The notes under the pieces: generated by a model | Told to the model about the DNA's origin: nothing | Seen by the model: only the letters and a program-made list of their open reading frames with translations | Databases searched by the model: none | In this document: one piece after another, positions 47,475 through 59,463 of the stretch | Layout of the letters: each line of letters starts with the position of its first letter | Position numbering within the stretch: position 1 is the stretch's first letter | Assembly: GCA_020912385.1 (NCBI GenBank) | Contig: CP087220.1 | Span: forward strand, 248,001 to 312,000 | Length of the DNA: 64,000 nucleotides | Reading direction: 5' to 3' | Source of the DNA: Neofusicoccum parvum | Taxonomy: Eukaryota > Ascomycota > Dothideomycetes > Botryosphaeriales > Botryosphaeriaceae | Position numbers and translations under genes: made by a program

Positions 47475-48503
47475 TGAATCTCGGTTACATATGTGCTTAC
47501 CAGTAGAATTCATTTTGTTTTAAATGAGTTGAAATCGATGCCTCCTTAGCATTTTGGCCGAGAAAAAGATCCTAAATTCTTTGAAGAAGTCTGATCTAGC
47601 TACATTTTTCTAGTAGGACCTTCAACACGGGTTATCACACAAACAGAAGTATCATTAGAAGGTTTTCTTGCAACATTTCAAGGTAATGGCTTGTGTTGCG
47701 ATCGTCGGGTAAGTTCTTTAAGCTGCATGCAGGGGATAGTGCCTTGTGCCTTCCACCTCGAGGCCGGCAGCAAAATCTACTCAGGCAATTCCACTCGACT
47801 ATTATTAATTTAGATCAGGTAGATCTGTTATGCTCATCTACATTGCAGGACAAGGTGAAAAGACATCGTGAAATAGGCTGAATTGAATGCATCGAGTTGC
47901 TACTTCCTCTTGTAGCTCACGTGCGCAGATCAGGATATCAATGACCTGGATTCTCACCATATGAACCGTTGTGAAATAGGCCTCAACGTGTTTGTAATTG
48001 TTGCCGGTCTTCCGCGTCTTATCGCTGGATGCGTGCAGCTGTTGAAGGCCCACCGAACAGCTCATAAGCTCAACAATTCGTCAATGTGGAGTTCCCGCGC
48101 AGACCGCGGCCGTTGGCGTTTCACACACCGCTGGAAGCCTGCAATCTGGGGCTTGGCCTCCAATGCTTCACCTCCTATCCAATTGTTGGCGTAGAAAGCC
48201 ACTGCTCCGGTTTCACAAAATCCTTCCACATGCGGGAAGAGGCTGGGGCCCCCAAACGCGCACGGCCTCTTGCCGTCTGCTCTCCCCGCGCGCCTGCCTG
48301 CCTTCTGCCTGGAGTAGGGTCGACAAGTAAAACGGAAAGCTCATTGATAGGCTGAGCGCGGATGAGCGCTCGGACCAAGCAGGCAGCAACGCCCACCGCT
48401 ACGACGACACAAACACTCAGTTCTATGGGTGGAGAGATATATAAGTGACTTCGAAAGCTCACCTTACTCTGAATCTTCAACTTCGTCTAGAAGCTGAGGC
48501 ACG
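47475..48503. other. Intergenic region upstream of the AAA+ ATPase
   Basis: Both neighbours are on the plus strand. No gene is supported. A TATATAA element at 48438-48444 marks the core promoter of the AAA+ gene. Confidence 0.5.
48438..48444 (+). promoter_or_regulatory. TATA box of the AAA+ ATPase gene
   Basis: TATATAA, 60 nt before the ATG at 48504. Confidence 0.5.
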
Positions 48504-50953
48504 ATGCAAGCGCTATTCAAAATGCCTCCCAGCGAATCCTCCTTCACTGAAATTGCTGCCCCAGGCAACCCCGGTGATGCTGCTCAGCAGGCTTCCGGTA
48601 CACATCCACCAGTTCACTGCAAATGCCTTCCACAGCTAACATCCTAGCAGCCGAGGTGGCTGAGGGGAAGCAAAAAGGCGATATCGCCGAAATCCGCAAC
48701 CTCTACGAAGGCCCCAAGAAAGGATTTGCGCAGTGGGAGTACCAGACGGACTACCCAGAAGACCTGATCAGCAAGGGCCCGCCGCAGAAGAAAATCCCGC
48801 CGACCAAGCTGTACGCGATCGTCGTGCACCAGAACCGCACCGGGCTGAAGAGCAAGCCGCTGCGCGTCCAGTCCGTCACCGTGCAGAGCCCGCACATCAA
48901 GGCCGTGCTGGCCGACCTGTTCGCGTCGCACGGCAACATCGCCGACATGCGGCAGCGCAACCCGGTCTTCGAGCCGCCGTACCGCGAGCTGTACGACGTG
49001 TGGCCGGCGTACGAGGCGGCGATGGAGGCGGCGATGGACCCGGTCGCGGCCGAGCACCTGCGCCTGTTCCACGAGATAGCCAACAAGGACGTGCAGCGCA
49101 TGCGCAGCAGGCAGGTCCCGCTCGACAGGCACAGCCGCGCCACCTTTGACACGCTGTTCACGTGCTTCCCGCCCGGCCAGATCGTGTACAAGCGCTGCGG
49201 CGACTTCGACCGCTTCTTCAAGGTCCACTCCACCGAGTACACCTATGGCGACCGCCCCTACACCCTTCACGTGACGGCTGCGAGCTTGGAGTGGGACGGC
49301 AATTTCTTGGGCTGGGCGGATAAGGGGCTCACACTGGATAGATTCCCAGGCACCAAGAAGCTTGTGGACCTCGAGTTCTTCCCGGCGACGCTGCACCCGC
49401 AGTACGAGAAGATCAAGGCGAGTCTGCTGGAGAGAGGTAGGAGGTGGGAGGCGTTCAAGTCGAAGCCTCACACCGTCGTTGAGTATGATGGACCTACTGC
49501 GGACACGAGGGATGCCAACCGGTGGGGCAACGGTGGTGGTACGATCATGGTAAGCTTTCCGAGCATCCTTCGCCCATCACATGCTCATGTTCCCAACCGG
49601 TCAACGATTCAAAAATTAACCCCAGGTGACTATCTAGGTCAGGGGACGTGTCGTGATTGATGCTGCGGCATTTGGAGCTTATGGAGGCCGGAACATATAT
49701 CTGTTGAGCCGTGACTTCAAGAAAGAATTGAAGTTCGACGATGGAGAGAATGATGATGATGACGACGATCCAGACCCAGTAACTGAGGACAACTCCGACT
49801 CCGACTCCGAATTGGAGGATGAGCAACCTCAGGAGCCGACGGGTAAGTTGGAAAAAATCCTTGTAGAGTTCGCGACTGATAAAGGGCAGAAACCTACGAA
49901 GAAGTTGACGAGGATAAGCTGACTGAGGAAATGCTCATGGTTGCCTCCCATGAGATCCACGGATTCTACCTGAAGAACAAAACATGGGGTAAGCTCGAGG
50001 AGCCTATTGTTGGAGACTATGTGACTAATAGAAAGCTTGTCTGCAGTCAAGCTGTACATTGACCATGCAAACCCGGTTCCATGGAACTACGAGGCCTTCG
50101 ATCGCCTGGTTCTGCCGAGCAACTACAAGAACTTGATCATATCTTTCGTCGAGAGCCAGGCGGAGAATCGGGACGTCTTTGACGACATCATTGAAGGGAA
50201 AGGTAAGTACAGAAACGAACGTATATTGGTGATCTCGAACACAATTTTTAACAAGCATTTCAGGCCAAGGCATCATCATGCTCCTCCACGGATCGGCCGG
50301 ACTTGGCAAGACACTTACTGCCGAAGCTGGTATGACGGCTACCCCACAACTGTGCCTCCCGAACTAACAGTCCATCAGTCTCGGACCGCCTCACGAAGCC
50401 TCTGTACTCAGTCCAAGCCGGCGAGTTGGGCTCCAATGCCGACGACGTCGAGCGGAAGCTCGAGGAGATCCTCGAGATGGCGGAAAAATGGGACGCCGTG
50501 CTCCTGCTGGACGAGGCCGACGTCTTCCTCGAGCAGCGCACGCACAACAACCTCGAGCGCAACAAAATCGTGACCGTGTTCTTGCGTCTGCTCGAGTACT
50601 ACCGCGGAATCCTGTTCCTCACGACCAACCGCGTGGAGGCCTTCGACGAAGCCTTTCGGTCTAGGATCCACCTGAAGATCAACTACCCGGATCTTGATGT
50701 GGAGGCGAAGGTGGCGATCTGGAACAACTTTATCGCGCTTTCGAGGAAGAAGAACGGTAGCAACGTCACGGCGAAGGATATTGGGGAGTTGGCGCAGCTG
50801 CCGTTCAACGGCAGGGAAATCAAAAATTTGGTGAAGACTGCGCAACTGCTTGCTACAAGGGAGAAGAGGCTGCTTGAGATGAGCCACTTCAAGGTGTGCT
50901 TGGAAGTCCTGGAGGAGGGCAAGAGCCATCAGGGAGAGACGTTGATGATATAG
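48504..50953 (+). CDS. Fungal AAA+ ATPase with large N-terminal domain
   Basis: Seven exons keep phase: 48504-48597, 48648-49549, 49638-49842, 49890-49988, 50047-50202, 50264-50329 and 50379-50953, giving 698 aa. The C-terminal AAA+ module has Walker A GSAGLGKT (about 495-502), Walker B VLLLDEADVFLE (Asp552-Glu553), sensor FLTTNR and the arginine-finger-like FRSRIHLKINYPDLD. The N-terminal 450 residues form the domain typical of a large Pezizomycotina AAA+ family (known in Pfam as a DUF; I believe DUF7025). An acidic Asp/Ser-rich insert (DDDDDD.. and DSDSDSE) precedes the ATPase part. Members are thought to remodel proteins, but no substrate is known. No membrane segment is seen, unlike Bcs1. 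Confidence 0.92.
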
Positions 50954-52899
50954 GCAAGATACCTATAGTTTGGTCGGCATAGAGCCTTGATGAATGGAAA
51001 GTATTGTCAAACATCCATTTGGCTGCTGAGGTGGGAACGCGAATGTGACCAAGGAATTCCAGGATCTGAAGATCAGTTTTGGCGGGCTTCGTGGGTTTGG
51101 AGAAGGAAACATCCGCAGAGCGGGATTCGGAACCGCGGAGGAAGCGGTTGCTCTGAGTCGTGGACGGTGTCATGGAGGCTGAAAAATGGGCACCTACACC
51201 TATGTTGTGGAGGCGCACAGGTGCTTTGCCAGGTTAATTAAAGAAGCAGACGTCATCCCAATATCTCATACGAACTAGAGAGCCGCAATACTATATCTAT
51301 TACCTATAAGTGACGATATAAGCTCGGCGCCCAACCCTCGCTTCTGTGTTCCTGGCGATTGTGGAGATCGGCGCATGGCCCAAGTGTTAGTAAACAAACC
51401 TGTTTTTGCCTGACGACGGCCTCTTTCCCCTGCGTCTCGACACCAACACCTCCGACACCAGCAGCCCGCAACTCCACTGCGCCCTCCCTCGCCCAGGAGC
51501 CTGGAATCGCCCTCCCGCCGAACGATCCGGCGCGCGCCACCCGTGACGGGCACCCAAACTGCTCCGTCCCTCAATCATCCGGGCGCCCCACAGCCATCAG
51601 CCAGAGTGGAGACAATAATGCGGCAGGTGCGTGGGCGATGACTCGGCCCCCACCGAACGGACGGCAACCCAGGTCCGGCGGGTCGGGTTGCGTCCGGGCG
51701 CCAATTTTTTTGTCGCGCGCGCCGGGCTGCTGCTGATGCGACGATGTGCCTTTTTTGAGATGCCCGCGCGGCGGGTCCCCCGGCGCGCCCGCATTGCCCC
51801 ACGCGACTCGTGCGCGCGCTGAAGAGCAGCCGGCATGCCGCAAGCGAGACGGCCGATCCTGCTCTGTGCGCGCTGCCCCCAGTCGGTCCGGTTCCTGATT
51901 TGCCTTCTCTGTTTGGAGGGCGGGTGCGCGCGCGCGCGAGGGCGCCCCGTTTGCCCTGCATGGTAAGCGACGTCGTTGAGAGAGCGCGGCTGCATGGAGC
52001 CGGCTGCCAACCGCAGAGGGAAACTAGGCGCCCAGCTGCCCATGCAGCACAATGACTAAGGACGCGATCCCAGATACGGCGCCTGGACTGCGACTGGGCG
52101 GTTCTGGCCGCTTCGTCTACGTGAAACACTTGCGCTGCACCCGGCTGATGCAGGTACGTACTTACGAGAAAGGCTGGTGGCTGGGCGAGGGTTTCGGCGC
52201 CTGACCGGTAAGGCAGGGGAGGTAGGGCGCCTTGCCGGGGCGCGCAGTGCCAGGCGGCTGTTGGTTGGTCGGGTTGGGGCTCGAGGGGGCTGGACCAGAA
52301 TGGGCAAAAGGAAAACAGTCGAGAGGTACCGGAGTACCCTGCGGCGAGAGCGAAGTCAAAAATAACCGCGAGTCTGGCGAAGGCTGACCATTTGCCCGAA
52401 CGACGTCCTGCCCCGACGCCCAATTTGGGGGCGACGACGTGCGAGGGAAATGATGGCCACGACCTCGAAATAGTGTGTGGACGGGGCGTGCGGACGGAAG
52501 GAGCCGAACCGTTCAGATCCGAACCGTCCGCACATGTCCAGATCCCAAGCTCCGCCCGGTGACTAAATAAATTCCGGAGCGGCTTTGGGATGGTGTGAGA
52601 CAGCTCGTATCGTTAGCTGAAGAACATGTGAAGATAATTTTGGTGGTTTGCTTGGCAGGCCCGGTGATCTTTGCTCCAAATGTGATGTATCCCATCGCAG
52701 CAACATTGAGCATGTGAACACTTCCAGGCACCTCTCCGACAAACCGCCGGACATCATTGCAACCACGCACCATTGATACTGAGAACAGACAAGATCTGAA
52801 ATCACACTGACCTCGACGGAAAAGAAAACAAACCCACCTTGCCCAAACCCACCTTGCCCGAAACCTAACTCGCCGAAGCTTACCGTCCCCAAACCCACC
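50954..52899. other. Gene-free, very GC-rich region
   Basis: From about 51.4 to 52.5 kb both strands carry long overlapping frames (for example minus 51575-52423), caused by GC content. None has a motif or splice support. A 15-nt tandem repeat lies near 52830-52859. Confidence 0.5.
52830..52859. repeat. Two tandem copies of a 15-nt unit
   Basis: The unit AAACCCACCTTGCCC occurs twice in a row, with degenerate copies just after and again near 52888-52905. It lies directly 3' of the small minus-strand gene. Confidence 0.8.
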
Positions 52900-53466
52900 T
52901 CACCCAACCGCTTCACGCGGGACCAGCCGCCTCACTACGCACAGCTCGGCCCTCTCCCCCAACGCCTCCAACACCCTCTCCACCACCCCTGCACCACGTG
53001 CCACCCCTTCTCCGCCAGCTTCCTCACCCGCGCCCCCCTCCCACCCATCCGCGCCACCTCCGCGTCCACCGCCCCCTCCACCGCCTTCACTACCGCCCCA
53101 TCCTCCCCTTCCGGCGCAACCCTCCCCACGATCCAGCCGGCATCGACGCCGGCGGCGTGTAGGACGAGCACCGCGTCGGGCGGGCAGGGCGGCACGCGTG
53201 GGCACAGGCGGCGGCGCGGACAGGGGGTTGTCGGATGGACGCGCCGACGGCAGCCGTGCTTGAGCAGGAGGACGGGTCTGGGGGCCAGCTGACTTGATCT
53301 GCTGTGGCGGACGACGATGGGTTGGGGAGGGCCGTGCAGGGGGTTGGTGCGGATGGCCGTGGTCGGCGGTGCTGTTGCCTGGTGGTGGTGGTCGTCGTGA
53401 GACGGGGATCAGGCGGGTTGCGAGGAACCGGGTCCACGTGGGTGGCGGAGGTTGGGGCTGAGACAT
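52900..53466 (-). pseudogene. Possible small gene with one-base frameshift
   Basis: A tentative model uses minus-strand exons 53466-53404 and 53288-52900. The donor is weak (GTCTCA). Exon 2 reads LVLHAAGVDAGWIVGRVAPEGED and then RKLAEKGWHVVQG. After a four-G run at 52989-52986 the sensible frame changes to VVERVLEALGERAELCVVRRL with a stop at 52900. Adding one G makes the exon length fit. The balanced helical composition on both sides of the break suggests real coding sequence. I do not recognise the product. The first exon and intron are speculative, and the very GC-rich context makes false frames likely. Confidence 0.35.
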
Positions 53467-54175
53467 TGTTGGGTCCTTTGCTCAGGGTGAGCAGCTTGTG
53501 GGGCGGGATAGGGTTGCCTAGGTGAGTTTGGAAAAGTGGAAATGTAGCAACCTGTGACAGTTGGCTGTAACAGATGTATGTGTACGTGACGGTTTTTTAT
53601 TGAACTGTGATCTGTATTGTTGGAGGAGACAAATAACGTTGAGAAGACGCGCGATGGTTTAAAGATAGAGATTACTGAGACTCGGACAAAGGGTTCCAGT
53701 GAGAAAATGTTGTGCCTACCTCTTCTCCTTTTTTTTACTGAGTTAGTCTTGATTATCGGCAGAGATCACAAAGTTCTCCGTTCAAATATTGGAACAGGAG
53801 ATGAGGTATTCAAAATTACCATTCGCACACTACCTGCCGCTGAAGGCTTGCGCTGTATAAGAAAACCGAGAAAAAAGGAATATGATCCTTTCGGATACCG
53901 GTATCATATGAACAAGCAGCCCGACGCTAATCAGTCGTCGTAAACAATGCCCGTCTTCCTGCCAATTGCGCCTATCCGAATGCTCGCCCAAGTGTCCGTG
54001 TCCATGACGCCCCGCTCGCTAGAGTAACAAAACCAAAAATAGGCAAAAGGAAAAAAGGTGGCCCCGCTGGGACTCAAGAATAGGAAAAAGACCTGGTCCA
54101 TCCGAGCTGACGCCCGTCTGTGATCCAGGAGGAGAATAGAAAGCCGAAATCGGCAAAAGAAGCCACACCAGCGTA
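53467..54175. other. Intergenic region
   Basis: An AT-rich stretch between two minus-strand genes. It includes the 3' flank of cdc14 and upstream sequence of the possible small gene. No gene is seen; short frames here lack support. Confidence 0.5.
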
Positions 54176-55224
54176 TCAACACGCAATACCAATACCGTCG
54201 CTGAAGGGTGCGCTATCCCGCAGATCCTGCACCAAGTCCTCCACATTACTCAGGTACCTGCCGAGAAGCGCCTGTTTCTCTTCCGTTGTTTTCGTCTCGT
54301 CGCTGGGATCACTCATCCTGCGCTCCCTTGTCTTGCGGTCGAAGGCGGTCATCAGCTGGCTGGAGCTGCGGTCGAGACCCATGACATTGCTCTTTGCGCC
54401 TCCCGGGATGGTCGGAGTCTCCGGCATGAGGTAGAAGTAGAGGAATTCCATGATCTTTAGCTTGACGGTCGAGGCGGTGCTGCGCGACTTGAAGAGCGAG
54501 GTGACGGTGAGGAGGCCATCGAGCGATTCGAAAGTGCGGGTGTTTGCAGGCGTTGCCAGAAGTGCGGTGACAAGGACAAGCATCGTGCGCGACTGGATGG
54601 AAGGGCATTCGCCGCAGTCAAGGAGGTCGAGGAGGAGCTGCGGTATTGTTAGTCACATTGGTCGATGGGTGTTGGTGCGCGGCGCAAGACTTACGTTCAT
54701 GTAGATCTCGCGGCTGAAGAGCGCGCGCGAGGGCGGGTGGAGGAGGAGAATGCCCTGCATTAGGTCCAGCGCGGAGAGGATGAGGATATCGCTTTGGCCA
54801 CCTGGTGATGCACGTTAGAATACAGTTGCGCATAGGGTGTGGAGGCGTAGACTTACTTGCGCCCATGCCGAGTAACCTCTCAAGACATGCGATCAAGCGT
54901 GTTGCGACTGGCGATTCGGTTAGCGCAGCTCCTGCGGCGGGCGGGGCAGAGGAGGCTGGACTCACCATTCCACTCGAAGCCCTCTTGCAGGCGGAAGAAC
55001 TCCCTGAAGGCCGGGTCCCCGTGAAGCGCGCCGAGGGACTTGGGTTCCGACGAGGTCTTCTTGGAGGCGGAGCCGTTGCGCTTGTGTTTGGCGGCGGCGG
55101 GGTCGTTCTTCTGGGACAGGCATATTTGCGCCAGCAGGCCCTCGATTTGTCGCAAGCCCTTGCGGATCTTGGAGCTGTCCTTGGAGGTGATGTTGTCGAA
55201 GGAAAGGGACAGAAGGGCCTCCAT
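54176..55224 (-). CDS. cdc14: Cdc14-type septation initiation network protein
   Basis: Four minus-strand exons, 55224-54966, 54907-54857, 54801-54695 and 54637-54176, give 292 aa. The protein starts MEALLSLSFDNITSKDSSKIRKGLRQIEGLLAQICLS and continues with GDPAFREFFRLQEGFEWN, then VATRLIACLERLLGMG and ANTRTFESLDGLLTVTSLFKSRST, all characteristic of fission yeast Cdc14 relatives. In Schizosaccharomyces pombe, Cdc14 partners the Sid1 kinase in the septation initiation network and is needed for cytokinesis. It is not the Cdc14 phosphatase of budding yeast. The fold is all-helical (armadillo-like), about 240-300 residues. It acts at spindle pole bodies and in the cytosol in yeast; septation in hyphae is the likely role here. 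Confidence 0.93.
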
Positions 55225-55984
55225 GGTGCCGGTTGGTGGTGTCTGGAGAGCGTTGGTTGGGACGGCGCAACGTTAGGCAGGTAGGGCGGATGTAAATAGG
55301 TCGGCGGTGCTGTGAATTAAGGGTTGGCTGGGAGAGAGTCAGTGTGACATGCAGGCGTGCGCCGAATGCCTGGGCCGGAGCCCTGGCGGCGGCCTGGGGT
55401 TGCTCCACCAGCGCGCCCAATCGCGCGGCGGGCAGCAACGGCTGAGCGACTGATCAGAGCAGGCGCAGCGATCAGTCACGGCGAATGACGTTTGGGCGCG
55501 GCCTGCCCGGTTCTGCGTGCCTGATGCGCTGGCAGCGCCGTCGCCAAAAGTTGGCCCGGCGACAATCGACCCCTCGCCAAACGCCCGTCCAGCCCCGGCC
55601 GCCCTAGGCTGCCCGCCAGGCCACACCCAGCTGCCTACGACTGCGCCATCAATGCCTGCCGTTTCAGCCGCAGAGCCGCACGCTGCCTAGCGACAGGACG
55701 TCTGCGCCTCTGCAGCTTCGCCCTGCAGCCTGCAGTACGAATGCGCCCCGGTTCGCGCGCGCTCGAAAGAAGCAATATCTTAAAAATTTCCCTCCGCGTC
55801 CGCGCGCTGCCTGTCAGGCCGCGCCCCGGCCTTTGCTCGGATTGACACGATTAACGGCAGATCGGTGCCCATCGAACGCCCATCTTCTTGCCCGACGTGT
55901 CTTCTAGCCGCGCTCTGGAACGTTTCCGTTTTGCCCGCCTTCTCGCTATCTTTGGCACGCTCGAGCGCGCTGGGAGGCACGCGC

Positions 55985-55992
55985 TGACGTCA
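55985..55992. promoter_or_regulatory. CRE-like palindrome TGACGTCA
   Basis: A second perfect ATF/CREB octamer in the window, about 760 nt upstream of the cdc14 start. It is a candidate site only. Confidence 0.3.
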
Positions 55993-56200
55993 GGCATCGT
56001 GGCCTGTGGTCCGTGGGAGCGCGCCAGAGGGCGAGCAGGCCTGCGTGATCAGACAAACGGCCCGCCCCGGCAGACTTGCAGCAGCTCCACCGCTCTTTGC
56101 TCTTCTGGCGTTTTCCTGCATCATCGCAACTGCTCGCCGCGTGACCCTTGCTTCTCCGTAAATATCTCCGCCTGCTCGCCGTACGATAGTTGATGATGGA

Positions 56201-56231
56201 GAGTCTGGAGTCTGGAGTCTGGAATCTGAGA
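56201..56231. repeat. 7-nt tandem repeat (TGGAGTC unit)
   Basis: About four copies of the heptamer TGGAGTC, the outer ones with single changes, in non-coding DNA. Confidence 0.85.
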
Positions 56232-57137
56232 TCAACCATCGTGGGCGCGCTAGTGAGCGGTGGCCGGTTGCTATGATGAAGCCATGCAGCGCTACCCCTG
56301 CCACATGGCCAGCCTCACCGTTTGATTGGAAGCCGACAACGGCCTGTTCGTCTGTTTTTCGCTATAGCAGGTTAAATTGTGCCGAGGAATAATTGCGAAT
56401 CGCACGATGCGCGAGTTGTGCATGGAGAACATTGAGCATCCGGGATGCCACGCGACGTCGATCCGGCAGAGCAAGTAAAAAAAAGTCCGCAATGACGCGG
56501 GCTTGCAGGCCCATCGGAAAATTTCCATCGTCGATTCCAGGGTCTACACGCTAAGTGTTGGGCTGCCGTTGGAGACTTGGAGCGAGTCCATCGCGATGAA
56601 TGACGCAGGGAGGAGAGGCATGCTGGGGACCTAGGGCCGATCCGATCGCAAACGTTCGCCTTGAAAATGTCGGTATAGGGAAAACATACGATCGCATTTA
56701 GCCGACCTCTGCAGCTACCCTCTGTGACGTCGGATTCCTCGCGCTCGAGAAATTTGACTTTTTGACATTTTTGCGAACGTGCCGAAGGGTCCGGCTTCCA
56801 GCCACTCCGGGGAATGCGTATCTATACCGATCCAGGAATGGTCACGAGCAGACTTCAGCTGAGGCGCTCACCGCGTGCATAATCACAACTGCTACAAATG
56901 GCAAAGCGCCCCGGAAATTTTCGCAAGTGACTTCTTCTCATTGCAGCTGAGTAGTACTTTTGTGGACATGGACTGAAGGGCAACGGGGTGTCCGGGGGTC
57001 AGCTGACGATAAGTCTCGACATTGCGACTCGTTGTGGCGGTGCTGACAGCCATATTTGTTGAGGTGGTTGGTCTGTTGTCCTTTCTTGGGCTGTCCAGGC
57101 TCTTATCTCAGCCCTCAGGGTCCACAGGTGAGATGCA

Positions 57138-58759
57138 CTATAACGGCACCTCTACCTGATGGAGCACGTCCTCGATAACATCATCCACGGTCACACCGTC
57201 AAGCACTTCCCTCACAGCCTCGAGTGAACTGCCCCACTGCATGCTGCGTTCGTTCTCCGGAGTCGTCAAAACAATGCGGTGCGGGTAGATCTTTCTCGTC
57301 GCTAGGGCCACGAGAGAGGGCGGTACGTAGCTCAGCCCGTGAAGTGGGGCAAGGGCACTACATTCTCTCAGCTCAGGGCTGTGCGAAAAGGCAGAGAGTA
57401 TCACTTACCGCATTAATAATTCAAAGTGGCGTGTTGCTAATGCAGAGACTCCTCCACTGACAGCACGATGTAAACGCAGGAAGGCTATCAAGTTCTGCAT
57501 GTAAGCCTGAACTTCAGAGCTAATGCGAACATCTCCCATGAGCTTTGTGATGCACTCGAGATCCTTCATAGAGCCAGGTCGTTAGCTTGGCATCAATATG
57601 TGGTCAGCTCGTGAAATATTGCAACGAGGAATTACTCTTCGCACGTGGGCACTTGAAGCATTTGTTCAAATGCAAGTGTGCAGCGAAGGAGCAGCACAAC
57701 TGTCTGGATGGGTGCTTGAACTATCCATAAAGGTATGCGCGTGCTGCAATACTTTCCGAACTGACCTCGAAGGAGATAGTGCAAGCTTACATCCTGGGGA
57801 AAGAGTGGCGACTTGGCTACCGCTTTCGGCGGCGCCAAGGTCATCGACGACGATGGCCGGACGACCGAAGACATGGAAGCTTGATCATCATCTAAGCCGC
57901 GGTACTCTTGCAGGTTGGGAAAGCCATCTTCAATGTGGTGGTAGTGCGAGATGAAAAACTGGTTGTTCTTGTGGCAGTTAGTAAGAGATCACGAAAGATA
58001 CTACTGAGGTCTCACGAGATGAGGCGTCAATCTGATCTCAGAACCAGACGCGAGCAGAGCGATGAATAGAAATCGCTTTGGTGCAGGATGAACTGCGGTA
58101 CGCGTGAAGATGCGCTTTCCTCGAATCAACTACCGAGACACGTCAGCTTACTCACGTCGCGTTTCATCGTATTTTTAAAGCACACCTCCAGAGCCTGAGT
58201 TTGCACTTGATGATGCGAGTGGTTGAGGTTTTTGGCAATGACCACGTTCGCTATCCTCCGATTGGGCTCTAGCGGGGATTTGGGGCTGCGGCGATGCGGA
58301 CGGTAGGTGGAGGCATTGTCCTAAAAATGTCAGTGGACGGGTACACTGCGGGGTGCACCACCAATCCGGGGATCGCAGAATCGGGAAAGTGGGGAGACGC
58401 CATTGCATACCTGATCGCGGGTGATGCTTGGTGACGACGAGAAGTAGGAAACATCCTCATCCTCGACGAGCAGGCCGGTGCCGAAGCCGTCGAGCGTCGT
58501 CTTGTCCGAGCACTCCAACACGGTGCTGGAGAGGCCAAAGACACTGCCGGCTATCTGCGCGGGGTGTCAGTGTTGGCGGCCGCGCGTAGGAATCCGTGGG
58601 GTGGCTTACGAGCTGCAGCTCCTGGGTCAGCACGTCGAGCTGCGCAGCATCGGCCTCAATGATGGCGTGCTGCTCAGCGACCAGGCACAGCAGCGCAGCG
58701 AGCTCGAGGTCGCTGAGGGTCTGCACCTTGTCCGCTACGCGCACCACAGCATCGTCCAT
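57138..58759 (-). CDS. Magnesium-chelatase-like protein of fungi
   Basis: Seven minus-strand exons keep phase: 58759-58610, 58554-58411, 58320-58186, 58129-58016, 57967-57791, 57563-57409 and 57357-57138, giving 364 aa. It opens with LSDLELAALLCLVAEQHAIIE. The middle has RRIANVVIAKNLNHSHHQVQTQALEL, GKRIFTRTAVHPAPKRFLFIALL and FISHYHHIEDGFPN. The end has LAPLHGLSYVPPSLVALATRKIYPHRIVL. This layout resembles the AAA+ lid and sensor regions of magnesium chelatase ChlI/MoxR-type ATPases. No GxxxxGK Walker A is seen, so ATP hydrolysis is doubtful. Fungi make no chlorophyll, so the name reflects similarity, not function. The intron of about 227 nt before exon 6 may hide a small exon. Confidence 0.85.
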
Positions 58760-59463
58760 GGGGTTGTGGAGGTGACATCACCGATGGGCGCGGGCGGTTG
58801 GTGTCATCCGCTCGTCTCCCCGGCCGTGGCGGCGTCAGCCCGCAAACCGCGCAGGGGGCCCGCACGTGACGGCAATGTGCTTCCAACGGGCTCCCGGTCT
58901 CAGGCGCTCAGACACCGGCACAGGCGCAGAGACACGCGCGCATGAAAGCCCCTTTTACTAGCAGAGCCGCTGCCTGCAGGCCCGCAGCGCTTCTGTAGAA
59001 TTTTTGCTGCGCAGATTGGACCGCGCAGGGCGCCGCAGCGGCAAACGACCGACGGCTTGGCCGCAGGCGGCGACAGGACTCGACCCAGCGACCGGGTGCG
59101 TCTGGCGTCTGGCCCGCCGCGCTACAGCGGCCACTCCGCGCGCGGGCTGTGTGGAATGCGCCTCGCTCACGGCGCCCTCACCGGCCTCTAGACGTCTGTA
59201 TCGCATCAGTTTGCGCCTGCCTGCAGAACGCCCCAGCGCCGTGCCGTGGCCTCGCCGTTTGCCAGCCTGCTTACGCGCTGGTTCCCCCGGCCTGTGATCC
59301 TTGCGGCATCCCTGCCCGCGCTTTCACCTCATCCTGGCTCGCCCGCTCCGCTCTCGTCTCGACGTCTCCGCCGCCGACGGCTGAGAGATTTGAGGTCTGC
59401 GAAGCCTCGCACCTCACCCTTCACCCCCAGCGCTCGACTGCAGTCGGCTCCGCGTGGCAGACC
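58760..59463. other. Divergent promoter region
   Basis: This gap separates the minus-strand magnesium-chelatase-like gene from the plus-strand FHA-RING gene. A frame open upstream of 59464 in phase with the latter lacks a good ATG, so this part is read as 5' leader. Confidence 0.55.

Larger units (their letters stand above)
55225..57137. other. Intergenic region upstream of cdc14
   Basis: Two minus-strand genes flank this 1.9-kb stretch. It holds a perfect CRE octamer at 55985-55992 and a short 7-nt tandem repeat at 56201-56231. No gene is supported; frames in 55.3-56.3 kb reflect GC-rich composition. Confidence 0.5.

Noticed and set aside
46389..47513. 374-aa minus-strand frame opposite the orphan's last exon
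   Set aside because: It is a shadow of real coding sequence; its Ser run is just the complement of the GGA repeat.
48644..49471. 275-aa minus-strand frame
   Set aside because: Antisense to the AAA+ ATPase N-terminal exon.
51575..52423. 282-aa minus-strand frame in GC-rich DNA
   Set aside because: No motif, no splice support, and overlapping frames of equal length on both strands.
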